From NCBI RefSeq assembly GCF_014174215.1, contig NZ_JABEQL010000006.1, positions 62,001-126,000 of the forward strand: a stretch of 64,000 nucleotides of DNA, read 5' to 3'. This DNA is from Gluconacetobacter tumulicola. Lineage in GTDB: Bacteria; Pseudomonadota; Alphaproteobacteria; Acetobacterales; Acetobacteraceae. Every line of letters begins with the position of its first letter. Positions within the stretch are counted from its first letter, which is position 1. The notes below the pieces were generated by a model. That model was not told the origin of the DNA. It saw only the letters and a list, made by a program, of their open reading frames with translations, and did not search any database. Below are positions 1-8,814 of this stretch, piece after piece. Both the position numbers and the translations under genes were made by a program.

Positions 1-393
1 TTCAGTTTCGCGCGGCCGGACCTGCATGCGCGCATGATGCGCTATGACGGGCAGAGCCAGAGCGGTACCCTGTCGATCGTCGCTCTGGCAATCGGTGCGT
101 CGAGCCTGGCTCAGGCTGAAAATATCGTGGCACGCCGCAAGGAGATGGTTGCCGCGCGCGAAGAGACGTTCGATTATCTGCGCAAGCGCAAGATCGCGTT
201 CATCCCCAGCAACGCCAACATGTTCATGGTGAACTGGAACCAGCCTGCCCACCATGTGAAGGAGCAGTACGCCGCGCAGGGGATCGATATCGGTCGCAGC
301 TGGCCGATCTGGCCCAATATGTCGCGTATTACGGTCGGATCGGCTGATGAGATGAAGAAGTTCTGCGCGGCGACCGACAAGGTCTTCGCCTGA
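1..393 (+). CDS. PLP-dependent class I/II aminotransferase, HisC-like (3' end only)
   Basis: The reading frame is already open at base 1, so only the last 130 residues are visible and the catalytic lysine lies outside the window. The visible part fits the small C-terminal domain of fold-type I aminotransferases of the histidinol-phosphate aminotransferase group: an ARPDL segment, a helix with ARRKEMVAAREET, the strand FIPSNANMFMVN, and the late Arg-containing strand SRITVGSADEMKKF. The neighbours are a cytochrome c, a Tat-type FAD amino-acid oxidase and a TonB receptor, so a role in amino-acid conversion is likely; the substrate is unknown. Whether this enzyme has its own Tat signal, as some relatives do, cannot be seen. 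It converges with the cytochrome c gene and ends before a strong terminator. Confidence 0.75.
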   Translation, partial: FSFARPDLHARMMRYDGQSQSGTLSIVALAIGASSLAQAENIVARRKEMVAAREETFDYLRKRKIAFIPSNANMFMVNWNQPAHHVKEQYAAQGIDIGRSWPIWPNMSRITVGSADEMKKFCAATDKVFA

Positions 394-453
394 TTATCAT
401 CGGTTGAGACGTGGGCGAGGTGGGCCAATCCGGCCGCCTCGCCGGAATGTGGT

Positions 454-498
454 GGGGCTGTATCCGTTCATGTGGGTTACGGATACAGCCCCGTTTTT
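454..498 (+). terminator. Rho-independent terminator of the aminotransferase gene
   Basis: A perfect 13-bp stem pairs GGGGCTGTATCCG (454-466) with its complement (480-492) around a 13-nt loop, followed by GTTTTTAT. It lies between two convergent genes. A second GC-rich stem without a T-run precedes it (GGCGAGG at 414-420 with CCTCGCC at 437-443). Confidence 0.88.
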
Positions 499-507
499 AT
501 GCGTGGT

Positions 508-978
508 CTATTTTGAGGGCGATGTGTCGGGCTGTATGGCCAATGCGGGAAATTTGAGGGATGCCTGACGTTTTTCCGTGACCGGCAATGCGGTCTTGGC
601 TGGAGACGCGCCGTTTTCACGCATGAGAAACGCGACCAGGGCGGTGGCGTCTTCCGGCGACAGCGTGCCGGGGGCCATCAGTGGCATGGCACGCTGGATA
701 TAGCCCGTCAGGCGAGAAAGGGGAGTTCCGGCCCAGCTTGCCACCAGCCGTCCTTTGAGGGACGGCGTCTGGAAATTTCCACTCAGATCGGCACCATGGC
801 ACATGGTGCAGGCTCTCTGGTAGAGATCCGCTCCACTTTGCGCCTGCTCGGCGGTGAATGACGGAATCGAAGAGGCCACAGGCCTGGCGGCGTGAAGTGG
901 GGAGGCGGAGGCGACGTACAGGGCCATTGCACCCAACGTGCCTAAAGGCATGAGGCGAAAAAAAAGCTTGCGGGGCAT
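508..978 (-). CDS. Secreted monoheme cytochrome c
   Basis: A protein of 156 residues with an N-terminal signal peptide (about 1-30, ending ASPLHA) and one heme-binding motif CTMCH at residues 57-61. Met98 or Met101 in the AMPLMAPG segment is the likely sixth ligand, as in class I cytochromes. It should act in the periplasm as an electron carrier. The gene starts three bases after the stop codon of the FAD oxidase gene, so the two probably form an operon in which the cytochrome takes electrons from the oxidase. That pairing is an inference from position. The last 40 residues are Pro/Lys-rich and look unstructured. Confidence 0.85.
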   Translation of the reverse strand: MPRKLFFRLMPLGTLGAMALYVASASPLHAARPVASSIPSFTAEQAQSGADLYQRACTMCHGADLSGNFQTPSLKGRLVASWAGTPLSRLTGYIQRAMPLMAPGTLSPEDATALVAFLMRENGASPAKTALPVTEKRQASLKFPALAIQPDTSPSK

Positions 979-981
979 GAG

Positions 982-2250
982 TCAGCCTTCCGAAAGGGGC
1001 GAACGGGCGAACAGGTCTGCCAGAACCTTAATGGCCCGTTCCGATTCGGAGCGGTCTGGATGTTCGAAGGAATTTCCGACGCTGCCCATTTCGCCTTCGT
1101 TATTCAGGTCGTATGCCTGAACCATCAGCCCATCCGTCTTTGAGACTGCTGAGGCGCCCTGATAATGCAGGCCGTATGGAAGGTCCGGACGGGGGGGCAG
1201 CCAGGCGGTCTGTCCCCTTACGGGGATCAGGCTCTTGTCGTTCCACCAGTCGCGTGCCGCATAGCCGGGGCAATTGATGATCACCTTCTCCGGCAGGGAT
1301 GTCAGTTCGCTGGGGTCGTGGAATTCCCGGATCACGACATGGCCGCCCGCCTGGAAGAATTCCGACATCAGCAGATGCCCATAGGAGGCGAAATTGTAGA
1401 GCATGAGGGTGTTGCGCTTGGCATAGGGGGCGGCAAAGGGATTTTCCGACGGGTGCAGTTCTTCAGGCGCCGGCACGATATCCTTGATGCGATCCGAGTA
1501 GCGCGCGAACTCCGTGCCATGCTGGGGCATGCCGGTGGATGCATAATCGCCTGTGCGGCCATCCGGATTTTCCTCGTGGGGTGTGTTGAACGGCCGGTCG
1601 GACAGCACAAAATGTTCGATGAATTCGACAGGGTTACCGGGAAGGCCGAGATAGTCGCGATAGGTGGCCCATGATATCCGCGCCATCCTTTCCCACAGAT
1701 CGGCGAAGTCCGGCCCTGCGGGTGCCGTCAGGGAAATGCGGGAATCCGGTGTCCAGCTACCATTGGCGCGAACCGAGCGGGTCCGGGGCAGGAGGTCCTT
1801 GGTATAGATCGTGACGTCGAATCCGGCGCGTTGCGCCGTCAGGGCGGTGGTGAGGCCTATGATGCCGCAGCCGATCACCGCGACTTTGCGTTGCAGGGTG
1901 GTGGAGGCCTTTTCGACCACCAAGCTCGCCGATCCCTAGGAAAGGGACCACCCGCTGCCACCGTGCCCGTAATTATGGAAAACGAGTTTGCTCCCCACAT
2001 GTTCGACATCAAAGCGCGGCCCCATCGGACGGAAAGGGCGTAGGCAGACTTTGATATCGGTGATCTGGTCGGCACGCAGGTCGAATGGCTGAAGCCTGAT
2101 ACTCTGCCTCCGCGGCGTGAACGCCTGAGTGGGAGAGACGGGTGGGGTCTGGGCATGGAGGCGGCTGCCTGCGAGGGCCCCGACGAGACTGCAGGCGGAG
2201 GCGCCTGCGACAAGATGCCTCCGCCCGATATTTCTGTTTCCATTGGTCAT
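982..2250 (-). pseudogene. Tat-exported FAD amino-acid oxidase (DAAO family), interrupted by in-frame TAG
   Basis: Read from ATG 2250 the frame gives a twin-arginine signal (GRRHLVAG, residues 9-16, signal to about 34), a conserved RPFRP block and the HNYGHGGSGWSLS segment. It then meets TAG at 1936-1938 (codon 105). The same frame continues without any shift into GSASLVVEK and the FAD-binding VIGCGIIGLTTAL, and runs to a normal C-terminus at 982. Relatives have W (TGG) after the LS, so one G-to-A change explains the stop. Without the stop the protein would be 422 residues, a usual length for exported D-amino-acid-oxidase-like flavoproteins. A TTG at 1923 could restart translation but would lack both the export signal and the first FAD-side segment. 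The alternatives are a sequencing error or a recent nonsense mutation. It is followed by the cytochrome c gene. Confidence 0.8.
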
Positions 2251-2268
2251 ATGCACGTAGCCTAGTGG

Positions 2269-2324
2269 AAAAATAGCGCCGGGGAAGGGCATTATGCCCG
2301 TCCCCGCATCCGCAAGAACGGATG
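2269..2324 (-). terminator. Tandem hairpins downstream of the TonB receptor gene
   Basis: Immediately after the receptor stop codon the minus strand has a 6-bp hairpin (2307-2312 with 2319-2324). It then has a longer one (2281-2305, stem GGGCAT/ATGCCC extended by GGGGA/TCCCC with one mismatch), and a short T-run follows (complement of AAAAA at 2269-2273). This is a plausible intrinsic terminator separating the receptor from the oxidase gene. Confidence 0.6.
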
Positions 2325-4970
2325 TCAGAATGTGGCATTCACGCGCCCATAATAATACCCACCCGTGATAGGGACCTGCGACGAGCTGGCGTCATACACG
2401 GCGGTGCCGCCGCTATTGAGGATGTCAGGCAGCCGGCGCGGGCGCACATTGAAGACGTTATTCGCGCCAACCGCGAAGTGCCAGTGGCGGTCGAAGCGAT
2501 AGCCGATTTCGAGATCCGTCAGCCAGCGCGGCGTGTTCTTGAACTGGCCGAAGCAGGAATTGGAGTAGCGTAGGGCTCCGCCGCTTGCGCAGGTGAGCGC
2601 GCCGTTCGTCCAGTCCTGATAGGTCATCATATCCGTCGTTTCGCCGTAGCGGGTCTGGCGCACGTTGATGTCCCATTTCCCGATCGTATAATAGGCATTT
2701 AGGATGATCTTGCTGCGCGGATAGGCGGTCGTGAGATACCCTATGGTCTGGGCATTGAGCAGGGACCTGCCGTTCGCGTCTGTGGCGGCATGATGCAGGC
2801 GCGTGCGGTTCAGGTCCAGCGCCATGGAGAGCATCAGGTTGCCGTAACGGTGCAGGTGGAACGTGTAGTCGGCCTTGATGTCGAGGCCCTGGGTCCGTGT
2901 GCTGCCGATATTGGCGAAATAATAGGCCGACACGTTCTGCGGATCGATATCGTTGACCGGCAGGACATAGCCCATCGCCTGGATGGCATTGATGGCGGTC
3001 AGCCCCTTGGTCACGCCGCCCTGGCCGATACGGTTGCGGAGGTTGATCTGATAGACGTCCGCTTCGACATGGAAGCCATCAACCGGTTCGACGACGAGGC
3101 CGCCGCTGGCATTGACCGAATATTCCGGTTTCAGCGGCTGGGCGCCGAGAAGCGCGGCTGCGGCGGAGCTGACGGGGAGCAGGCCGGCCGCACCTGTCGG
3201 GCTGACGCTCATGGTGCTGAAATGCTGCTCCGCCATCGTGGGGGCGCGGAAGCCTGTGCTGATGGTGCCGCGTACGGCAATCCGCTTCGTGATGTCGTAG
3301 CGGGTCGAGACCTTGCCGTTCTGGGTATTGCCGACGTCGGTATAATGCTCGGAACGTCCCGCGAAATCGAGATCCCAGTTCTTCAGGAGACGGAAATCGC
3401 CATCGATATAGGCGGCCCAGATATCACGACTCCAGTTGCCGGCGCTTTGCGGTGCGATGCCGACATAGCCCTGCGTGCCGCCGACCTGGTAGGAAGCGGG
3501 TTCACCAGCCACGATTTCGTAGGTTTCCAGGCGATGTTCGCCGCCAAAGGCCAGGGTCATCGGCACGGTGTGGAAGATGTCGATATGCCGCCGGAAGTCC
3601 AGATTGTTGGTCCACTGGGCGTTGCGGTAGCTCTGGGTGTGTACCGTGGTCGGCGAATAGCCGCAGCCGGTGGTTGAGATGTTCGCGACGTTACCGTTGT
3701 TGCATCGGCTGCTCAGTAGCCCCGGATTGGCTGTGTGCTTGTTGCCGATATTGTCTTCATCCGCGCCATATTGGGTGCTGAGGTCCCAGTCGAACCCGAG
3801 GAAATCGTGGCCCTTGATGCCGAGCATGGCCGCGTAGTCATTTTCCTCGATCGTTTCCAGAGGCGAGAAGCCGGCGGGGTAGAGCGTCGGTGCGATGGTC
3901 GGAATACGGTAGTTCTGGATCGCTTCCGCATGACGGTGACCGTAGGTGATCTGCCCGTAGAAATCGACCTTCTTGCCGATCGGTTTTCCGAAATCGATAC
4001 CCAGATTCTCGCGCGTTTCCTCCGGCGTGCTCATGATCTTGTTCGAGTCGAGGGGAAGTTTGAGCGGGTTGGCGACGATGCCGTTATAATAGCCGCTGGT
4101 GGTGGCCCCTTGCGGCCAGTAGCCGAGAAGACGGTGGTCCTTGGTACCTTTCGGAACGAAATGGTCGGTATGGTAGACCTGTCCGCTCAGATGCATGTAG
4201 CCGTCATTGCCGAGCTTGAACCCGCCATCGGCGTTGACCTGATATTGCCAGCCGTCGCCGTTATAGGCGTTCGCGCCGGTCTGCGCCGAAACGTTGAGGC
4301 CTTGGCTGGTCTTCTTGGTGATGATATTGACCACGCCGGCAATGGCGTCCGAACCGTACATGGCTGCCGCGCCATCTTCCAGCACCTCGATATGGTCGAT
4401 CATGTTGGCAGGGATCATGTTCAGGTCGACGCCGGTTGCGCCGAAGCTCGGACCGGAGTTCTGGATGATGTTGGCCGTCACGTGACGGCGCTTGCCATCC
4501 ACCAGGACGAGAACCTGATTGGGGTTGAGGCCACGCATGCGGATCGAGGAGGTAAGGGCTGCGGTGTCGCTGCCTTTGGCCTGGATGTTGATAGAGGCAT
4601 AGGTGCGCGTCAGCGCGTCCGCCAGGTTCAATTGTCCCGAACGGGTCAGGGTGGCCGCGGTGACGACCGAGACCGGCGAGGTGCTTTGGCGGGCGTGGCG
4701 GTTGCTGTCGTGGGTGCCGGTCACGATCACGGCTTCGCCCGCATCGGGCGGTGCCTGATAGGGAGCGACGGGGGGCGCTATAGCGGGAATGGGGGCAGGG
4801 GGCGCCCCGGCGGAGACAGCCGGCGTGCTGGTCACTTTCCGACTCTTCGTGGCAGGGCGATGGCCGGTTGTGGAGGCTGCGGATGTCGTGGCGGTCTGAG
4901 CGATCGCGCTGGCGACGTCGCACTGGATAGCAAGAATTGTAGCTGCGATCAGGCTTCGCCTTAGGGTCAT
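2325..4970 (-). CDS. TonB-dependent outer-membrane receptor
   Basis: A protein of 881 residues from ATG 4970; this start is chosen because GGGAG lies about 11 nt upstream, while the ATG at 4994 has no ribosome site. It has a cleavable signal peptide, a Pro/Ala-rich linker, a TonB-box-like EAVIVTGTH, then a plug domain (TSPVSVVTAATL through DGKRRHVT, IEVLEDGAAAMYGSDAIAGVVNIITKK) and a long beta-barrel ending in the typical terminal aromatic (YYYGRVNATF). It should import a ligand across the outer membrane using TonB energy. The neighbouring Tat oxidase, cytochrome c and aminotransferase suggest a peptide or amino-acid-like ligand, but the ligand is not shown by the sequence. It ends in its own terminator. 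Confidence 0.92.
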   Translation of the reverse strand: MTLRRSLIAATILAIQCDVASAIAQTATTSAASTTGHRPATKSRKVTSTPAVSAGAPPAPIPAIAPPVAPYQAPPDAGEAVIVTGTHDSNRHARQSTSPVSVVTAATLTRSGQLNLADALTRTYASINIQAKGSDTAALTSSIRMRGLNPNQVLVLVDGKRRHVTANIIQNSGPSFGATGVDLNMIPANMIDHIEVLEDGAAAMYGSDAIAGVVNIITKKTSQGLNVSAQTGANAYNGDGWQYQVNADGGFKLGNDGYMHLSGQVYHTDHFVPKGTKDHRLLGYWPQGATTSGYYNGIVANPLKLPLDSNKIMSTPEETRENLGIDFGKPIGKKVDFYGQITYGHRHAEAIQNYRIPTIAPTLYPAGFSPLETIEENDYAAMLGIKGHDFLGFDWDLSTQYGADEDNIGNKHTANPGLLSSRCNNGNVANISTTGCGYSPTTVHTQSYRNAQWTNNLDFRRHIDIFHTVPMTLAFGGEHRLETYEIVAGEPASYQVGGTQGYVGIAPQSAGNWSRDIWAAYIDGDFRLLKNWDLDFAGRSEHYTDVGNTQNGKVSTRYDITKRIAVRGTISTGFRAPTMAEQHFSTMSVSPTGAAGLLPVSSAAAALLGAQPLKPEYSVNASGGLVVEPVDGFHVEADVYQINLRNRIGQGGVTKGLTAINAIQAMGYVLPVNDIDPQNVSAYYFANIGSTRTQGLDIKADYTFHLHRYGNLMLSMALDLNRTRLHHAATDANGRSLLNAQTIGYLTTAYPRSKIILNAYYTIGKWDINVRQTRYGETTDMMTYQDWTNGALTCASGGALRYSNSCFGQFKNTPRWLTDLEIGYRFDRHWHFAVGANNVFNVRPRRLPDILNSGGTAVYDASSSQVPITGGYYYGRVNATF

Positions 4971-5282
4971 AGAATTACTGTGCTCCCGCGCCATTTATTA
5001 CATGGTCGAGATAACGTGAAGCGGATCGCGATTTCGTTTCAATACAAAATCATGTTGCGTGCAACGAATTTGTTCTGGGCACAAGCATTGTTGCATATAT
5101 ATCGCATCTGACATTTGTTGTTGTCATGTTGAAATAAAATGAAAGAAAAGACGTGCAATGTCACATTCAATGGTGCAGGGAATCTGGATTGTTTTATTGT
5201 TTTTTATATATAGAATTAGAGTTTTTATCCCTGTTGGGGTGGGGTGCCGCCAGCGAGCCGTTTGAAATAGCCGTTCAGTCTT
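4971..5282. promoter_or_regulatory. AT-rich promoter region of the TonB receptor, with palindrome
   Basis: This 312-base gap is clearly more AT-rich than its surroundings and has no convincing gene. It must hold the receptor promoter. A short dyad, GTTGC-GT-GCAAC (5054-5065), lies 84 bases before the receptor start and could be an operator. A related half-site, ATTGTTGCAT, lies close by. No clear terminator for the CBS-domain gene was seen here. Confidence 0.4.
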
Positions 5283-5741
5283 TCAATGTCCGACCGAGCC
5301 GTGATCGTTGCGCCAGACGTAATCCTGCATCGCAGATGCCAGGCGCTCGGCCTCGTCCACACGGAATTTCACGATGTCGCCGATGCTCACGATCGCGATG
5401 ACGGTACCGTTGTCGATAATGGGGAGATGACGTGCCCGGCAATCGGTCATCTTGCGCCCGACTTTCAGGATCTGTTCATCCAGCGTTGTCGTCGGCACGT
5501 TGCGGGTCATGATGTCGCGGGCCGTCAGATGGGCCACGTCCATGCCGTGGCCGGCCAGTGCGGCGACGAGGTCGCGTTCCGATACCAGGCCGCGGAGATG
5601 GGCGTGCTCGTCGAGCACGGGAACGGCACCGATCCGGTTCCGTGTCATCAGGCTGGCGATTTCGCGGATTGGTGTGTCTTCATGCACGGTGAAGAGATGG
5701 CGGTCCTTGCTTTCCAGGGCCTGGAGAACGGTAGCGGTCAT
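5283..5741 (-). CDS. CBS-domain pair protein
   Basis: A soluble protein of 152 residues made almost entirely of two CBS domains (about 8-65 and 74-132). Each has the usual pattern of an I/V-P-V strand followed by a GLVSERDL- or IVSIGDIVKF-type helix start. Tandem CBS modules form Bateman domains that bind adenosine nucleotides or S-adenosylmethionine. Stand-alone versions are common in Alphaproteobacteria and often of unknown partner. The start is well supported by AAAGGAG eight bases before the ATG. It stands downstream of nuoN on the same strand with a 113-base gap, so it may be a separate unit; a link to complex I is not shown. Confidence 0.9.
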   Translation of the reverse strand: MTATVLQALESKDRHLFTVHEDTPIREIASLMTRNRIGAVPVLDEHAHLRGLVSERDLVAALAGHGMDVAHLTARDIMTRNVPTTTLDEQILKVGRKMTDCRARHLPIIDNGTVIAIVSIGDIVKFRVDEAERLASAMQDYVWRNDHGSVGH

Positions 5742-5854
5742 GACGTCTTCTCCTTTTTTCGGATTATTGATGTGGCGTGTGCGTCGCGGACCTGTCCGTA
5801 TCGCTCAGATGGGAACCGCCATGGAAAAAGACAGGGCGTGGGGGCGGCATCCGC

Positions 5855-7315
5855 TTATTCCCTGTACAGGATGTCGTGAGGCGCAGCGGGGCGCAGGCTG
5901 GCTTCACGCATGATGGGCGCGGGCTGCAGGAGCGAGCGGGTCTGTCGGACGAGCGTTTCGGGAAAGAGTCCGGCCAGGACGGTAATGATGGCCAGGATGG
6001 CGATCAGGCCGGCATTGGCGGGTGTGCCGCGTGCCGCGCGGTGCACTTCCGGGGCTGGTTCCATCATCGCGCGTACGATGTTCAGGTAATAATAGAGCCC
6101 GATGATGCTGCTTGCGACGAGCGCGACCAGCAGCACGATCCGGCGCGCCGACACACCGGCGATCACGATATAGGTCTTGGCGAAAAATCCGATGGCTGGT
6201 GGGATGCCTGCCAATGAGATCAGCATGATGGCCATGGCGAGCGCCAGCGCGGGGCGACGGCGGAACATGCCGCGCCAACCGGCGATGTCCGCAGGGACGG
6301 ATGCCCCCCCGAGTGCTGCGAATGCGCCGGACGTTGCGGCGGCGTATGCCGCCAGGTAGACGGCGGCGCTGGTGAGGCCGAACGGCCCGGGAGACAGAAG
6401 GGCGAGCAGCAGGTAGCCGACATGCGCGATGGACGACCCGGCCAGCAGGCGCTTGAGATTGCTTTGCCCCAGCGCCAGCAGGTTTCCGCCGAACATGCTC
6501 AGCACGGCGACGATGGCGAGTTCCGTGCCGGCTGCGTCGGGACGGAGCAGATCGGCCCCTGCGAAATAGCGTGCCAGGGCCGCGAAGAGGGCAATCTTGG
6601 AAGTGACGGCGATAAAAGACGCGACCGGTATGGGGGCGCCCTCCATGACGTCGGGGAGCCAGGTGTGGAAGGGCACGGCCGAGAGCTTGAAGAACAGACC
6701 GGTCAGCACCAAAGCCGTTGCCGCCAGGGGCAGCGCCGGCCCTTCCGGCCCCTCCAGAGAGGGTGCTGCAAAGTGCAGGCTGCCGCTGTCGGCGTAGGAG
6801 AGTGCGAGGCCGAACAGGAGGGTCGCCGATGAGAGGCCGGCCAGGATCAGATATTTGATCGCGGCTTCGTCGGCCGTGGGATGGGTGCGGTGCCAGGCGA
6901 TCAGGCCCAGCAGCGACAGGCTCAGTGTCTCCAGCCCCAGGAAGAAGATCACCATGTCCGCGCTGCCGGCCATGACCAGCGCGCCGAGCGTGCCGAGCAG
7001 TAGCAGCAGGTAGAATTCGTCGGAAGACGTGCCGGTCTCCCGCCATGCCATGATCATGGTGGCGGCCGAGGAAAGCAGGATGAGCGCGGCAATGTAGGTG
7101 AACCATCCGTCGGGTACGAACAGCATGCCCGTAGGATCGCCCGGCCAGGGGAGGAGGGGCCACCACAGGCTGGCAAAGGCCAGCAGCAGCGTTGCCAGCG
7201 CAATGAGGATGGCGCGTGCTTCGGATCGGCGCCACGCGCTGCACAGCAGCAGGAGTGCGATGCCGCCGCCCAGGATCGGTAGCGAGGGTGGCAGACCCGA
7301 AAGCAGGGTGGTCAT
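5855..7315 (-). CDS. nuoN: NADH-quinone oxidoreductase subunit N
   Basis: An antiporter-like membrane subunit of complex I, 486 residues against 485 in E. coli. It has about 14 membrane helices. Conserved elements include the FFLGLETLSL helix, the lysine-bearing AIKYLILAGLSSA helix, KLSAVPFHTWLPDVMEGAP and the GQSNLKRLLAGSSIAHVGYLL segment. The start is the ATG at 7315, whose last bases overlap the nuoM stop (ATGA). Longer upstream reading in this frame is antisense-like noise. It is the last gene of the nuo operon. It takes part in proton pumping in the membrane arm. Confidence 0.95.
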   Translation of the reverse strand: MTTLLSGLPPSLPILGGGIALLLLCSAWRRSEARAILIALATLLLAFASLWWPLLPWPGDPTGMLFVPDGWFTYIAALILLSSAATMIMAWRETGTSSDEFYLLLLLGTLGALVMAGSADMVIFFLGLETLSLSLLGLIAWHRTHPTADEAAIKYLILAGLSSATLLFGLALSYADSGSLHFAAPSLEGPEGPALPLAATALVLTGLFFKLSAVPFHTWLPDVMEGAPIPVASFIAVTSKIALFAALARYFAGADLLRPDAAGTELAIVAVLSMFGGNLLALGQSNLKRLLAGSSIAHVGYLLLALLSPGPFGLTSAAVYLAAYAAATSGAFAALGGASVPADIAGWRGMFRRRPALALAMAIMLISLAGIPPAIGFFAKTYIVIAGVSARRIVLLVALVASSIIGLYYYLNIVRAMMEPAPEVHRAARGTPANAGLIAILAIITVLAGLFPETLVRQTRSLLQPAPIMREASLRPAAPHDILYRE

Positions 7316-8814
7316 GGGTGGGGACCTTCCGGCTGCGGCGTGGCGTGGGCGGGCGCCGGCAATGACAGGTCCAGGACCGGTTGGGGATAGGTGCCCAGCA
7401 CCAGCAGAAGGGCCATAGTCAGGCCCAGCACCGTCATCTGCCGGGGGCCGAAATCCGCCGGCGGTGGTGTGTGGGTGGTCCCCTGGCCTGCATGGGGCGG
7501 CCCCAGGAAGGCGCGGCCGACCATGGTGAGGGAATAGACCGCCGAGAGTACCAGCCCGACAGTGCCGAGGATCGCCATCGGCGGGCTGACGCGCCAGGTG
7601 GCGAGCAGGGTCAGGAATTCGCCGACGAAATTGCCCATGCCCGGCAGGCCGAGCGATGCGATGGCGAAGAACAGGCCAACGGAGGAGAGATGCGGCAGGG
7701 CCTGCCACAGGCCGCCCATGCGGCGCATGTCGCGCGTGTGCAGCCGGTCCTGCAGTGAGCCGGCGATGACGAACAGGGCGCCGGTGCTCAGCCCGTGCGC
7801 CACCATCTGCACCACCGCGCCGCGCATGCCCATGGGCGAGCCGGAGAAGATGCCCAGCAGCACGAAGCCCAGATGGCTCACGCTGCTGTAGGCGATCAGC
7901 CGCTTCATGTCGTCCTGTGCCAGTGATAGCCACGCGCCGTACAGAATGCCGGCCACGCCCAGCGCCAGGGCCACGGGCGCGAACCGGGTCGCAGCCTCGG
8001 GGAACAGCAAAACGACGAAACGGATCAACCCGTAGCCGCCGGTTTTCAGCAGGATGCCGGCCAGCAGCACGCTGCCGGCGGTAGGGGCCTGGGTATGGGT
8101 ATCGGGCAGCCAGACATGCAGAGGCACCACCGGCAGCTTGACGGCGAAGGCGATGAAGAAGCCCAGCATCAGCACCATGGCGGCCGTTGGCATCAGGGGC
8201 GTGTCGGCGAGGGCGAAGTAATCGAAGGTGACGATGCCCGTGGCGTGCTGATGCAGGATGACGAGGCCCAGGATGGCGACCAGCATCAGCAGGCCGCTGC
8301 CCTGCGTGAACAGGAAGAACTTGATGGCGGCGCGACGCCGGTCCTCATGCCCCCATTGCAGGATCAGCACATACATCGGTACCAGCATCAGTTCCCAGAA
8401 GAAGAAGAACAGGAAGAGGTCGGTGGCCAGGAAGACACCGTTGATGCCGGCGATGGTCGCCAGAAGCAGCAGGTTGAAGAGGCCCGGTCGTTCACCGACG
8501 TCGCGTGCCGACAGGATTACGCACGGAAAGGACAGGAGGGTCGTCAGCCACAGCATCACGAGGCTCAGACCGTCCATATCCATGCGCGCGGCGATGCCCA
8601 GCGCCGGAATCCAGGGCGCGGAGAAATGGGCGAGCCATGGGCCGTGGCCCCAATCGGCCGTGCGGGTGATGACGAGCAACAGCAGCGCCTGCAACAGGAT
8701 GGTTGTGATCGCAACCCACCAGGACAGGGACGATGCCTGTCTGCTCCGGTCGGACAGCCACGCGGCGAGGCCACCGGCTGCCGGCAGCAGGATGAGGGCG
8801 GGTAGCGCGATCAT
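7312..8814 (-). CDS. nuoM: NADH-quinone oxidoreductase subunit M
   Basis: A proton-translocating membrane subunit, 500 residues and about 14 helices. Hallmarks are MDGLSLVMLWLTTLL, the FFFFWELMLVPMYVL helix with the conserved Glu, AIKFFLFTQGSGLLML, KLPVVPLHVWLPDTHTQAP and DMKRLIAYSSVSHLGFVLLG. It starts at ATG 8814 in an ATGA overlap with the nuoL stop and ends in the same kind of overlap with nuoN, which shows translational coupling. Part of the three antiporter-like modules L, M and N. Confidence 0.96.
   Translation of the reverse strand: MIALPALILLPAAGGLAAWLSDRSRQASSLSWWVAITTILLQALLLLVITRTADWGHGPWLAHFSAPWIPALGIAARMDMDGLSLVMLWLTTLLSFPCVILSARDVGERPGLFNLLLLATIAGINGVFLATDLFLFFFFWELMLVPMYVLILQWGHEDRRRAAIKFFLFTQGSGLLMLVAILGLVILHQHATGIVTFDYFALADTPLMPTAAMVLMLGFFIAFAVKLPVVPLHVWLPDTHTQAPTAGSVLLAGILLKTGGYGLIRFVVLLFPEAATRFAPVALALGVAGILYGAWLSLAQDDMKRLIAYSSVSHLGFVLLGIFSGSPMGMRGAVVQMVAHGLSTGALFVIAGSLQDRLHTRDMRRMGGLWQALPHLSSVGLFFAIASLGLPGMGNFVGEFLTLLATWRVSPPMAILGTVGLVLSAVYSLTMVGRAFLGPPHAGQGTTHTPPPADFGPRQMTVLGLTMALLLVLGTYPQPVLDLSLPAPAHATPQPEGPHP

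Noticed and set aside
1875-2338. Frameshift as the cause of the broken FAD oxidase
   Set aside because: The two halves are in the same frame; the interruption is a single TAG, with family sequence continuing directly after it.
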